Source of the DNA: Prochilodus magdalenae
Lineage: Eukaryota > Chordata > Actinopteri > Characiformes > Prochilodontidae
DNA length: 64,000 nucleotides
Direction: 5' to 3'
Assembly (NCBI GenBank): GCA_024036415.1
Contig: JAMWET010006558.1
Span: forward strand, 72,501 to 136,500
Position 1 is the first letter of the stretch. Every line of letters begins with the position of its first letter. The notes beneath the pieces are model-generated. The model saw only the letters and a program-made list of their open reading frames with translations, did not search any database and was not told the DNA's origin. Positions 31,501 to 41,155 of this stretch are shown here, one piece after another. A program made the translations under genes and the position numbers.

Positions 31501-33240
31501 CTATGAGTCTTTATTGGTCTACACAGAACCCTTAGAGAACCATCTTTTTGAAGAGTGTAGGGATGAAGCTGGATTAGCACTGATGCAATGGTTCAGCCAA
31601 AGGGTCCCACTAATATAGAGGATTAGCCGAGACATGTTGGTGTCTGAAGTTTGCTCCTTGAGGTTTGCATTGGCGTTTTGAGGTTAATGTAGCTGGCAAG
31701 TAATACAAGGTCATGTGCACCAATTAGCCTGATGCTAACTGCACAACGTTTTCTCAAATTTTAATACATTAACTAAAGCACACAGTTATAATTTATACTG
31801 AAGATGGAACATAATTATGTTTATTGTTAATTGATTCTTGCAAACCCACATAAGCGGCATTAACAGTCCACTGCGTACTGTTGTCTCTCACAGTGGAATA
31901 ATGTGTAATCACCAATATGTTAAATTCAGCAAATAAACAATAATTATTTAAGACTGTTATTAATTTAAGAATATTAAAGACTGTTATTAATTTAAGAATA
32001 TTAAAGACTGTTATTAATTTAAGAATATTAAAGACTATTATTAATTTAAGAATATTTAGGGCTGTTATTAATTTAAGAATATTTAAGACTGTTATTAGTT
32101 TAAGATAATTATTTAAGAGCCCCCTATTATGTAAAACAGAATTGTCCTGATATGATTGAAAGGAGTGTTTGATACAGTATGGATTATGGGTTGGTACTGA
32201 TTCAATGCAATTCAATTCAACTTTCTTGTCTTTATACCAATACAGGGTTATATAGTATATGAAACACAGTCAGGCTCCGCCTCCAGTGCAGTATAAGACA
32301 TATAAGTATATATATAAATAGTGTAGGGTAAAAACAAATGGACAAAATCAATGTGTGTAAACAGTACATCAGGACTGTGCAGTGTAAGAGCAGTATCTGT
32401 ATATCAGAATGTAGAGTACTAGTGTACCAGTGTGTTAAAGTGTGTGGCTGTAAACAGTATAGGTATATAAAGTGTACAGTGCTGGTAGAAGAAGCAGCTC
32501 AGTGTTCAGGTAAACAGCTAAATGGCTTGGTACAGATGTTCAGTGTGATGTGCGGTGCGGTCTTAACCACCCTCTAAAGGGCCTTGCGCTCAGCAGAGGT
32601 GGCACTGCCATACCACACAGTGGTATGCAGCCTGTCAGGATGCTCTCCACGGTGGATCTATAGAAGCTGCAGAGGAGCTGCTGTGGAAGGTTGACTCTCC
32701 TCAGCCTTTGTAGAAAGTGGAGGCGTTGTTGGGCCTTCCTGACAATGTGTGAGGTGTTAACCGCCCAAGTAAGATCCTCGGCTAAGTGGACACCAAGGAA
32801 CTTGAAGCTACTCACTCTTTCCATCACCGTGCCTCCAATGTGCCTCCAATATTATTATTATTATTATTATATGTATTGCAATATCTTAAAACTTACTGGA
32901 TTCAATAATATTACATGATGGAAGTCAGTACCTCGAGTCATAGTCCTCTATCTCAGTACGCATGTATTACTAAATAAAACTGGTAAGTGATTCCAAGCTT
33001 CTGAACACCATGGCCAGATGTTTAGATGAAGTGTTGGATTATCTGTGTTGCTTTGCTCCTGTGCAGGATGGAGGGAAGGCGCTGGAGGAGGGAATGTCTC
33101 ACAACAGCAGCCTGCTGGAGTGTGATATCCGCCTCACTGACGTTGGGCTGGAGAGCGAGTACTGCATCGGGCAGGTCCTCCGCACCAACCAGGATAAAGC
33201 CCGCCCCAAACGCACGCTGGACCCTCCGGCCTGCAAATGA
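22568..33240 (+). CDS. tcte1: TCTE1 / DRC5, axonemal nexin-dynein regulatory complex protein with LRRs, 4 coding exons
   Basis: Coding exons 22568-22754, 23761-24329, 25152-25601 and 33067-33240 join in frame to 459 aa (human TCTE1 about 501; the difference is a shorter N-terminus). Conserved landmarks are [16 protein letters not shown] (about residues 30-45), the [13 protein letters not shown] segment, [19 protein letters not shown] with [10 protein letters not shown], then SKVDDEKCR. About five RNI-type leucine-rich repeats of 28 residues follow ([68 protein letters not shown]), and the end reads [14 protein letters not shown]. Family role: a nexin-dynein regulatory complex subunit needed for sperm motility. 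The start is the first ATG of the exon after a CTACACAG acceptor. The exon 2 donor (AAG|GTTCAG) is weak but is fixed by family alignment. An acidic loop ([11 protein letters not shown], about 182-192) is typical of the family. Confidence 0.95.
22840..22998 (-). mobile_element. tRNA-derived SINE
   Basis: On -, TGGTATGGCTCAGCGGTTAACACC gives a box A-like region and GGGGGTTTGAATCCCAGTCT a box B-like region, with about 45 bases between, as in Leu/Ser-type tRNAs. A non-tRNA body (GAGTCCCTGTGCAAGACTCCTAACACTGC) follows. It lies in TCTE1 intron 1. Related copies: 40495-40700, 5085-5135 and 5745-5806. It is not a functional tRNA, since the acceptor stem and anticodon arm do not fold cleanly. Confidence 0.65.
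23340..23535 (+). mobile_element. Internally deleted Tc1-like element (family C) fragment
   Basis: Reads [32 protein letters not shown], then a jump to [20 protein letters not shown]. It is a near match to 50640-50290 on the other strand, but lacks about 80 bases in the middle that there hold the helix-turn-helix (KEVAGSAGVWKRTVIRVYQ). It lies in TCTE1 intron 1. Not an exon: no splice-compatible link to TCTE1. Confidence 0.6.
24412..25112. repeat. 68-bp minisatellite, about 10 copies, filling TCTE1 intron 2
   Basis: Unit GTGTGATGGTCAGTTATTAA TCTCAGTGTTACTGAGCTCTGCTAAAGTCTGAGTAGACTGATAAATCA. It occupies about 85% of the 822-base intron between exons 2 and 3, ending about 40 bases before the exon 3 acceptor. 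Each unit contains the inverted pair CTCAGTGTTACTGAG, which can form a small hairpin. Confidence 0.95.
25725..25815 (+). repeat. Retroposon 3'-tail fragment (GGGATAGGCTCCAGCACCCC type)
   Basis: GGGATAGGCTCCAGCACCCC followed by ATAAGCTGCTTAAAAGATAA ATGGACGGATCAATGAATAA matches the widespread fish retroposon tail that ends in (ATGGATGG)n. It lies in TCTE1 intron 3. 25830-26580 beyond it has no recognised element other than (TA)n at 26463-26478. Confidence 0.6.
26590..26745 (-). mobile_element. Tc1-like transposon C-terminal fragment (family C)
   Basis: GGTCCAGATTTGGTGGATGCCTTCCC and the CATCAATGTTCAGAC segment are shared with 50210-50305 and, inverted, with 49560-49670. On - it encodes the last residues GIHQIWTN of the transposase family and its 3' flank. 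The rest of the element is absent. Confidence 0.55.
27371..27706 (+). pseudogene. BED-type zinc-finger remnant of a hAT transposase
   Basis: A 111-residue frame whose C-terminal part (about residues 74-105) reads [10 protein letters not shown], then [14 protein letters not shown]: a CxxC pair, the G/S-T-S-N-F segment and HxxxxH, which define the BED finger of hAT/ZBED proteins. The frame opens inside the element 27199-28481 and stops right after the finger at TAG 27704-27706. The RNaseH-like catalytic domain is absent. The N-terminal 70 residues have no clear family match and may be fortuitous. Confidence 0.6.
28100..28455. repeat. 32-bp tandem array GTGACTTGACTTGGACTC TAACCTATAGACTC inside the hAT element
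   Basis: About eleven copies near the right end of the hAT element 27199-28481. Variation is confined to the TAACCTATAG part. It resembles an expanded subterminal transposase-binding repeat array. Confidence 0.9.
28590..28740. repeat. Dispersed repeat with TTAGCTTCATTAGCTTTGTAGC core
   Basis: A second copy at 38650-38800 (TTAGCTACATTAGCCTTGTAGC, then AGGCAAACTCCAGACAGCAAACACGTTT). Both copies share the ACACCAAACACGTTT-like end and a diverged GGGATTGGGG tail. Family unknown. Confidence 0.55.
28840..29200. promoter_or_regulatory. Candidate conserved non-coding block in TCTE1 intron 3
   Basis: Non-repetitive and GC-balanced, unlike its repeat-filled surroundings. It includes CAATTATTCATGGAGC (about 28949), a CTTTTAATTCTGTGCAAATT stretch (about 29076) and AGAAATAATTGCCTCATAC, which are homeodomain- and octamer-like cores. 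No frame has coding character. Enhancer function is a guess. Confidence 0.25.
29409..30450 (-). mobile_element. Tc1-like transposon copy (family B), frameshifted
   Basis: The left end TA-CACTATATTACCAAACATAT is the terminus of a common fish Tc1 family. The right end is decayed (ATTTCACAACTGATGTATTGC, 30425-30445). On - the transposase is readable in three frames. The N-terminal HTH part ([26 protein letters not shown]) covers 30449-30054. The middle has [12 protein letters not shown] (the first catalytic Asp, in SDQS). The C-terminal part 30008-29478 has [19 protein letters not shown] (second Asp) and [12 protein letters not shown] (the third catalytic Glu). At least two frameshifts break it, so it is dead. 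It lies in TCTE1 intron 3. Confidence 0.85.
31150..31925. repeat. Composite repeat, copy 1 (pairs with 37175-37935)
   Basis: The order ACCTTCCCAAAAAT, ACTGGTTCTATA(T/C)AGAACC, ATGATCACTCAGTATGTG, TTATACAGACTGATGGAG, AAAGGGTCCCACTAATATAG, TAATGTAGCTGGCAAGTAAT and GATGCTAACTGCACAACG is kept at 37180-37780 with about 85-90% identity by eye over some 760 bases. Copy 1 is in TCTE1 intron 3, copy 2 is downstream of the gene. Confidence 0.8.
31945..32112. repeat. 27-bp AT-rich minisatellite
   Basis: About six copies of GACTGTTATTAATTTAAGAA TATTAAA in TCTE1 intron 3, directly after the composite repeat. Confidence 0.85.
32205..32870 (-). mobile_element. Non-LTR retrotransposon fragment (RT C-terminal region and 3' UTR)
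   Basis: On - the sequence encodes [20 protein letters not shown], then [21 protein letters not shown] and [14 protein letters not shown], the well-known region downstream of the LINE reverse-transcriptase catalytic core in fish elements. After the frame ends at about 32540 comes an AT-rich 3' UTR (32220-32530). It is 5'-truncated at about 32850 next to an (ATT)n run (32858-32872), and lies in TCTE1 intron 3. Confidence 0.8.
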
Positions 33241-33378
33241 ACCACAGATTAGAAGTATACCTCATTTACTGATCAAACCCTCACTGAGAAATGGAAAAGG
33301 GGTGGTGTTAATACAGTCGTAGGCAAATGTTTAAAACCCTGCAGGCAAGTTACGTGTTCAGTTGGTTTTCTGAGTGAA

Positions 33379-33384
33379 AATAAA
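33379..33384 (+). terminator. Candidate TCTE1 polyadenylation signal
   Basis: AATAAA lies 139 bases after the TCTE1 stop. It is the first canonical hexamer downstream. Confidence 0.55.
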
Positions 33385-33617
33385 CTAATACTATTTCACA
33401 TTTTAATACAGGATTATGGTTTATCTAAAATTAAAATTGTAATAAATATAATAAATATTTCTCAGTTTTATTTTCCCAGGAATAAAAATGACCCAGAAGC
33501 CCCAACAACTAAATAGAATATCAGGTGTTTGAGTGTTCAGTGTGTCATTACAGTTCAGTCTTAGAAGTTGGTTTAGCATGCTCTTGCTTCTTCTGACCAT
33601 CCCAATACGCCAAACAC

Positions 33618-33927
33618 TGTAAGGGTTCGGGCGCTGCCGCCTGCCGCCAGCAGAGGGTGGCTGCGGCAGCACCGTCCTTAGGCTACTTCAGCCTGGAACT
33701 CCAACCCCCAGAATGCCCCGGGCTGATCACCCAACAACCTGCACCTGATGTCGGCCATATAAGCCCCCACCAAGCAGTCTTCACTGCTACACCTTTGCAG
33801 AGGGGAAGACAGTATGAAACTACGAAATCGAAACAAAACAAGAAAACAGGTAAACCTTTATATCGTTACCTTTACAGAAGGGTTCCCGCTCTGCGCTTGG
33901 GTCCACACCCCTATCCACGCCGTGACA
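33618..33927 (+). mobile_element. Candidate solo LTR (Ty3/gypsy-like)
   Basis: Begins TGTAAGGGTTCGGGCGCTGC and ends GGGTCCACACC...CCGTGACA, the TG...CA form seen in fish gypsy LTRs. An internal TATAAG (33758-33763) sits in the context GGCCATATAAGCCCCC, and GCAGAGG then ACAGGTAAACC lie downstream. The flanking pentamers AACAC and AATGC match only partly, so the target duplication is weak. No internal retrotransposon coding sequence is adjacent. A methionine-led frame through this region (33657-34163) is not gene-like. Confidence 0.45.
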
Positions 33928-34884
33928 AATGCATTCAATGGTGTTACGGTTCTGGACTCTGGAGTGGTCAGTCCATCATTCTGAGAACTCCAGCAGCTTC
34001 TTTGTTTGATGTGTGTCTCCTGTTCTCAGTATCTGTCTGGAAAGCCCTGTTTTTTATTTTTTTTTGTTGTTGTTTTTTTTTACTTTTTTTTTTTTTCTCC
34101 TTCTGTTTATTCGTTAGTGGACTGTCTTGCATCAAATTTTCTCTGAGGTACAGTATCTCCTGAGAGATTAATGACTTGTTCCTGTTTTGATTGGAGATAA
34201 AATAAAAGAAGGGTAGTCTCTGACCAGTATCTCTAAAGATACCACCACCGTCTTCTTCTGTCCGCTAACTGGTCCTGCAGGTTTCGAGATATCAACACTA
34301 TTCCAACACGGAATGTTCAGTCTGATCAGGAATGGTAATTATAAACATCTCAGGGCAGACCCCAAGCACAAATTCAATGTTGGTCTGCCCTGCACTCATC
34401 TGTTTGTCTTTTATTTTCCTCATCACTCATTCCAGTCCTATTCATTTACACCCCCTTTCAAATCCTACTGTCTCCTTAAAACCTACAGCCACCAAACTGC
34501 ATGTACTCATTCAGGGCACACCCCCAAACTCTAATCCACAGCCATACTGACCTGCACTCCTTTATGTGTCATTTATTCATCCATTGTTCCTCCCATAGAC
34601 TCCCATTTTTTTTAAGTCACACTTTAGCAACCAACTAGCAACACGCTTCAGCTGTGCAGTCATTGTGCCTTTTCCTCAGGACATGCGCTTTTCTCATAAC
34701 CCCATACAATGTGGTTGCATATATGCACTGTAAATCATTTACTGTCTTCAAACCGGTTCTGGAAATGTTTCTAAAGCAAAGTTTATCACATTCGATGTGT
34801 CAGATCTATCAGATCTCTACAATAACTGCTTGAAAGCGCATGAACAGCTTAGGTGTGTATTATAAAGTGGGGGCAGTCGTGGGA

Positions 34885-35035
34885 ACCAACAGTAACAACT
34901 GAAGTGCCCTTAAGCAAGGCACCTAACCCCCAAACGCTCCCTGGGCACCATGGAGAGAGCTGCCCACCGCTCTGGGCAAGTGTGCTAACCACACCCCAGG
35001 GTGTGTATATGGAAGTTTCACTTCACAGATGGGTT
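34885..35035 (+). repeat. SINE-like segment (TGCCCTTAAGCAAGGCACCTAACCCC family)
   Basis: Shares GCAAGGCACCTAAC, CTCC(C/A)(T/C)GGGCAC, GGGCAAGTGTG and the CCCCAGGGTGTGTAT segment with 41030-41155 and 42945-43070. This is a widespread tRNA-derived retroposon body in fish. Between 33930 and 34885 there are T-rich stretches (34050-34100) and no identified gene. Confidence 0.6.
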
Positions 35036-35786
35036 GAATGCGGAGGACAGGCTCCTGGCAAAAATGGCCCTATCCATACCCATGGAACGATTGGCCACAC
35101 GCAATCCCTAAAGTGCAAAACTGAGGTTTACAAACTGAACCGAAGTACACGGACGCTTTCTCAGACAAGGATGTTTCATGCAGAGCCGGTTTGCATTAAA
35201 ACAGATGCTGCTTTATTGAGTTTTCTGTGACTTTGATACACATATTTGGCCTCAGATGACGTATATGCCACATTCTGTAAAGGCAACATCGTGTTTACAG
35301 ATGTCGTGTATGTAGATCAGCTCTCTACACCGCATTTCTAAACAGAACACGTGCTCCTCCATACGGTATCCACCTGCAGGGCTCCGGTAGCTGTTCCTCA
35401 GCAGTTATTAGTACTCCAGTGATATGCAGTAGGCAGTGAAATGCTTTTGGAAGTTACACAGAAGGCCACGGCTCCACCAACAAACTGTAAACCATGTTCC
35501 AGGGTTCTTTTTTTACCAGTGGCCACACACATAGTGGTTTAATGGTGTGTCCCCATTAAGAGGACACTGTATAGCTTGTTTTTATGGAATATTACAAAAA
35601 AGTCAGTGTTTTTTTGTGCACACATTTTTAACACATCACAAATACAAAGATCACTAAATGTTGGCCAAATAAGAATAGTTTAAACAACCAAGATGGACAC
35701 TGAAATCTTCTAAACCAGGCTGGAGCTGGGGATCCAACTCAATCCCACGCTTAGCATTTTCCTTGATGGTCTGCTAGGACAGTGTT

Positions 35787-37006
35787 TCTCAACCCTGGTT
35801 CTGGAGGCACCCTGTCTTTCACATTTTAGTGCCTGCTTTAACCCTGCCCAACTTGCAGCACTGAAAGGGCTTGTTTATAAGCTGATACACTATATTACAA
35901 GTCCAGTTGTGAAATTTTCTCACTGCTAAATACTCCACAGTCCACTGTCAGTGGGATTAGAACACAGTGGGAGTGATTGGAAACGACAGCAGCTCAGCCA
36001 CAAAGTGGTAGACCATGTACAATGACAGAGCGGGATCAGCAGATGCTGAGGGGCATAGTGCACAGAGGTCACCAACGTTCTGCAGAGTCCATCACTACAG
36101 ACCTCCAAACTTCATGTTTCCTTCAGAGCAGCTCAGGAACCGTGTGTAGAGATTAATGGAATGGGTTTCCATGGCTGAGTAGCTGCATCCCAGCCTTACA
36201 TCACCAAGCGCAGTGCGGAGCGTGGAACACAGCGGTGTAAAGCTCCGCCCCTGGACTCTAGAGCAGTGGAGGCGTGTTCTCTGGAGTGACCAATCACGCT
36301 TCTCCGATGGACAAGTCTAGTTTTGGCGGTACCAGGAGAACGGTACTTGACTGACTGGACTGTGCCGAGTGTAGAGTTTGGTGGAGGGGGGATTATGGTG
36401 TGGGGGTAGTTGTTCAGGAGTTGGGCTCCGCCCCTTAGTTCCAGTGAGAAGAACTCTTACTGCTTCAGCAGACTAAGAGACTCTGGACCATTCCATGCTC
36501 CCAACTTTGTGGGGACAGTTTGGGGACGGCCCCTTCCTGTTCCAACATGCCGGTGCACAGAGCTAGCTCAATAAAGACATGGATGAGCGAGTCTGGTGTG
36601 GAGGAACTGGACTGGCCTGCACAGAGTCCTGACCTCCACCTGATAGAACACCTTTGGGATGGATTAGAGCGGAGACTGAGAGCCAGGCCTTCTCATCCAA
36701 CATCAGGGTCTGACCTCACTAATGCTCTTCTGGTAGAATGGTCAGAAATTCCCATAACCACATTCCTAACCCTTGTGGAAAGCCTTCCCAGAGGAGTTGA
36801 AGCTGTTATAGCTGTAAAGGGTGGGACATCATATTACACCCTATGGATTAAGAGTGAGAGTCACTGAAGTTCATATGTGTGTGACGGCAGACGAGGGAAC
36901 ACAGTTGGCAATATAGTGTGAGTTGCATCAGGTGTGTTGGGAGCCGGGGAAGCCCTAAAGAGTGTAGGGCAGGGTGCCTCCAGTATCAGGGCTGAGAAAC
37001 ACTTTA
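35787..37006. mobile_element. hAT-type MITE carrying a nested Tc1 insertion
   Basis: The left terminus CAGTGTTTCTCAACCCTGG TTCTGGAGGCACCCTG (35787) and the right terminus CAGGGTGCCTCCAGTATCAG GGCTGAGAAACACT (ending about 37005) are inverted repeats over about 35 bases. The adjoining octamers TGCTAGGA and TACTGGAA match 5 of 8, consistent with a decayed hAT duplication. The MITE itself is only about 185 bases; 35886-36920 is a later Tc1 insertion. A lone end of the same MITE family lies at 57841-57890. Confidence 0.75.
35886..36920 (+). mobile_element. Tc1-like transposon copy (family B), inside the hAT MITE
   Basis: Termini TA-CACTATATTAC and GGCAATATAGTG-TG form the element ends with a TA target. 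Same family as 29409-30450 but in the opposite orientation. The readable C-terminal transposase (36520-36862) shows [35 protein letters not shown] (third catalytic Glu) and ESLPRGVEAVIAVKGG. The HTH and middle regions (35930-36520) are in other frames with stops. The second catalytic Asp is lost: the expected QHDRTPVH reads as SNMPVH in this copy. Dead. Confidence 0.85.
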
Positions 37007-37174
37007 CTGGAACTGTAATAGGACCTCACATGTCTGGAATGAAGAATCATCACGGATATACCAAACATTTCATTTTGCCATACCGAGCCGTATCTGCACA
37101 TGACCCCAGAGTTTATACATATCAACTAGGCTTTACGTCCACTGAGGTGATTTCATGTCCAACAATTTCATGAG

Positions 37175-37935
37175 CTTTGGAAATGAGCACCATCTTCCCA
37201 AAAATGGCATCACTGCTTATGCATATCTACTCCCTCAAAAATTAGGTTCTCTAGGGTTCTTGGGTAAAGACACTGGTTCTATACAGAACCATGATCACTC
37301 AGTATGTGTGTGCTTCTTTGCATGGTGACATGGTTATACAGACTGATGGAGAATGTGCAGTATATGGTTCTGTAGAGGACCTTTTTTGAAAATGGTTCTA
37401 TGTAGCACTAACTACTGTTACAATGCCTAGCTTCTAAGAATAGAAGAACCCTCTTTTGGTGCTATGTAAAACCATACAACACTACATCTCCATCGATCTG
37501 AGGAACCGTTGCATCATGCAAATAACCGTTTAAGCATCATGTGGTTCTATGAGTCTTTATCGGTCTACACAGAACCCTTAGAGAACCATCTTTTTGAAGA
37601 GTGTAGGGATGGAATGGTTCGGCCAAAGGGTCCCACTAATATAGAGGATTAGCCGAAACATGTTGGTGTCTGAAGTTTGCTCCTTGAGGTTGGCATTGGC
37701 GTTATGAGGTTAATGTAGCTGGCAAGTAATAGAAGCTCATGTGCACCAATTAGCATGATGCTAACTGCACAACGTTTTCTCCAATTTCAATACATTAACT
37801 CAAGCACACAATTACATTTGATACTAAAGATGGAACGTAATTTAGTTTGTTCGTGTTTGGTTTCTAAAATAAGCCAAATAAGCGACATTAACTCACACTG
37901 TGGTCTCTCAGGGTGGCATGATGTCTGATCACCTG
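37175..37935. repeat. Composite repeat, copy 2 (pairs with 31150-31925)
   Basis: Direct-orientation partner of 31150-31925, about 6.02 kb downstream of it. It contains the GGTTCTATACAGAACC family and the TAATGTAGCTGGCAAGTAAT module; a diverged third trace of the latter lies at 59097-59165. It starts about 170 bases after the hAT MITE. Confidence 0.8.
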
Positions 37936-38289
37936 TGTCCCAACAACTAGAAGTTTTTGACCGATGCCATGAGACTTGGTTTCTCTCCTGCTTGGTCAGG
38001 TGTGGTGTTAATGTCTCCAGAAGCAGCTCAAACCGAGTTACAGACATCCGAGCTCCTGAATGAGGTGTCGCATACATGGGTAGCATAGATGTGCTTCTCA
38101 GTCAATGATCCGATGCCACTCCACTTACGAGACATGGCAGTATACGTAAGATAAACTGTAAGAGATTTGATTGGCCATATATTGCTGTAATAGCCAGGCC
38201 TGCCGGAGTCACTGCTGCACTCTGTTAACACCGTATAGTGTGTTCAGGTCGTCTGTCAGAGCTAACAGTCTGTCTGTTCTCTCTGTCTG

Positions 38290-38645
38290 AGCTGAACTGC
38301 TGCCCATCCTGTGCGGCCTGATGCTGTTACTACATCTGCTCTGACTGGGAGTCACTGCTTGTCTTTAACCACCATGGAGCTCCTGGCTGTCCTGCACTGT
38401 GAAAACTTGGCCTGCGTCCTGCTGACCCATCCACTGACCCAACTACTTAACTACAGACTACTCAGACATTCATTCCTCCACCTCACAAACACTGGACGCT
38501 CCTTTCCTCCGCTGGGGGGTTTCCCCTTGCCTCTTTCGCCCTTGGCTCGCTCACTGGGGGCTCCAACAGATTCTTTGTAAAGCTGGTTCGTGACACCATC
38601 TGTTGTAAAAAGCACTATATAGATAAATGTTGACTCGACTTGATA
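38290..38645 (+). mobile_element. LINE/SINE 3'-end fragment
   Basis: Ends in TTTGTAAAGCTGGTTCGTGA CACCATCTGTTGTAAAAAGC ACTATATAGATAAATGTTGA, the classic fish non-LTR 3' tail (TGTAAAGCTGCTTTGTGACA, AAAAGCGCTATATAAATAAA). The methionine-led frame 38311-38580 lies wholly within it and is not a gene. Confidence 0.65.
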
Positions 38646-38649
38646 GCCT

Positions 38650-38800
38650 AGTAGTTAGCACTAGTGCTAATCGGTTGGGTATAAGCTAGCTTTCATTACT
38701 TGTTAGCTACATTAGCCTTGTAGCTCTAGTGCAAATCTAAAGAGGCAAACTCCAGACAGCAAACACGTTTGGTCCGACCGTCTACATTTAGGATTGGGGA
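38650..38800. repeat. Dispersed repeat with TTAGCTACATTAGCCTTGTAGC core, copy 2
   Basis: Partner of 28590-28740. 38820-40490 beyond it has no recognised gene or element, apart from a segment at 39515-39715 of unidentified repeat-like character. Confidence 0.55.
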
Positions 38801-40494
38801 AGGGGCATTTAGCTGGAGTATCACTTCAATAAAAGGACCCTGACTCATTTCTCTGCTAGTGTTCCTACATTCCGGTACTAAACACACCATGAAGTATCAC
38901 AATCTCATTGAATACAAAAAAAAATCTTTTCCTCATATTTACAGAGTGGTTCACAAAACAGAAGCACAGAAACCTGAGTGTCGGATAATCCGAGGAATAT
39001 TCTTCACTGGACACGGAGCTTCGGAGCAACTGGTTATGATAATTACAATGCAATAAGTACAGTCCTCTTCTAAAGCACTGTGTTAGCACATATAGACAAT
39101 GTATGACAGCTGAGCATGCATTAGAGTCCGTAGTTTTCCCAGCAGTGGGTGTGGAGCGCCTACTTGTGCTTTTCGTCGAGCCCTTATCTAGTGTGGTATT
39201 TACAGGAAGCCCAACAGTTCAGCCTGCTCACTGTGGCTTATTACACCATCCGCAGTCCGTGACGGGATAGCTATGATCATGTTGGAATAGACTAGGCTAA
39301 TCTGGAAAACCGTTAAACAGTGAGTTAGAAGTGTGATAGCATTCCCGCTAACGGATAAACCTGGATTTCATGGGCAAATGGTAAAAAGTATATGGAACGT
39401 AATCAGGTTACTTTAATGTAAAGTTATGAATGTTTGTGTGAAGTTTCTTCTGAGTTGAAACATTGCTGTGAGAATCTGATTGCATCCGGTCTTCATAAGA
39501 GAAATAGAGAGGTCTGATGTTGGTTGATCAGTTCTGGATTACTGCAACTCACCCCAAAGGAGATGGAGTTCCATCGCTCCACAGCCCAGGGGGCTTCATA
39601 TCTCTCTATCCCATCCCATGTATTGGACATGGTGACTTAAGATCCAGTGCAGCTCCTCCAGAGCTTCTGGTTCTATTGCTCAGAGCCTTTCTATGGAGAT
39701 CATAAGCTGTGTGGGTGCAGTGGCTGATTTCATGCATTGTCTAGACACTTTAGAACATACTGAGCAACCAGATGACAGACAGCTGAGTAATTAGCATGAG
39801 TCTCGCTCGCTGTTAGCATGGCAGAACAAATTCTCAGATGATGAACGGAACCTTTTCATGAACACAGTCACTCTTGCCGGTGATTGGAGTGCTGTCCGGT
39901 TGAGTTATACGGATGAGCTAGCTTTGGCTAATAATAGCCGACAATCAAATTCTAAAGCCACATCACAAATTCAACAACCACATGTACAAACTCCCTTTCT
40001 GGGAGCTGAAGTAGTAACATAAGGCTCCAGATCCAGATGAATGATGGGTGTTTTTCCACTGCACAATTAAAAAAATGACCCAAATGGGAACCAATGGATC
40101 TTAACCTACTTGGGACCATCATACCTGATTATATTGTCTTTATGTCGTCCCGTTTGGCACCATAGCTACCTGCTTGTTAGCTTTTTGGCTGGAACAGGTC
40201 TACTGATTGGTAAAGTGATCATACTTCTACAATAAAAAACCAGGGGACATTTCTAGTTTGGCGGTCAAGGCACCATTAAAATATCCAATGCGCTTATCCA
40301 TGAAAAAGAAAGGGCCGCAAATTCAGGGCATGTGTTTTCACCATGGCTGTACTGTAATGTATTATGGTGAAGGCTGACAGGGATACGCCAGAGACATCTG
40401 CTATCAACATATGTCATATACGGATGGCTAAAAAGGTGGCACAGTTTAAAAGCGATGCTCTGTTTGTAGATGGCAGTGGGCTACATTCATTTAT

Positions 40495-40700
40495 GGCATG
40501 TAGCTGACGCTCTTATCCAGAGCGACTTACAAGGTTAATCATATTACAGGTGGGCCAGTGAAGTGTTAGGAGTCTTGCCCAAGGACTCTTATTGGTGTAG
40601 CACAGCATAGTCACCCAAAGTGGGAATCAAACCCCAATCTCCCACATGGTGTGGGATGCACCACACCAACCTCATGCCGGTGCCAATGAGGTTTAACTGG
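40495..40700 (-). mobile_element. tRNA-derived SINE, partial
   Basis: The body GTGTTAGGAGTCTTGCCCAAGGACTCTTATTGGTGTAGCACAGCATAGTCACCCAAAGTGGGAATCAAACCCC matches the SINE at 22845-22995, including the box B region read on -. The upstream part (CTGACGCTCTTATCCAGAGC GACTTACAAGGTTAATCAT) is the conserved V-SINE/HE-type tail domain found in fish SINEs. The box A side is lost or replaced at about 40660. Confidence 0.6.
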
Positions 40701-40984
40701 TAGGTACCTCCGCTATTATCCACTGGGATACCTCGACATATGTGGTGGTGTTGTGGACCCTCTTGACACAGGTGGCCACCAGATGGTAGACAATGTGTTA
40801 AGTGGTTAACAGCAGCCCCCGCTGATGGCCAAATGAAGCACAAAGTGAGACGTCTGCTCTGCCGTTCGTCTTTCTTAGGTCTGTCTGGGGTGTTCTTAAT
40901 TGGGAGTCAAAACAGGACATATCTAGAAAACGGGGACATCTAGATCTACATTCACAAAAGATCCAGCCTTGTCTGGACCTTCTC

Positions 40985-41155
40985 AGACTGGAAGGTCACC
41001 AGTTCAATTCCCTGATCTATCAGGACACGACGGAGGTGCCCTTGAGCAAGGCACCTAACCTATATCTGCTCCACGGGCACTAGGGCTGCCCAACGCTTTG
41101 GGCAGGTGTGTTCGCTCACTGCCCCCTAGTGTGTGAGTGGGTGTTTCACTGCTCT
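40985..41155 (+). mobile_element. tRNA-derived SINE copy
   Basis: GACTGGAAGGTCACCAGTTCAATTCCC is box B-like; the GTGCCCTTGAGCAAGGCACCTAACC body and CACTGCCCCCTAGTGTGTG tail follow. Nearly the same as 42930-43070 and 34885-35035. Confidence 0.65.

Noticed and set aside
33657..34163. 168-codon + frame downstream of TCTE1
   Set aside because: It starts inside the solo-LTR candidate and ends in a poly-T tract (F-rich tail); no domain is seen.
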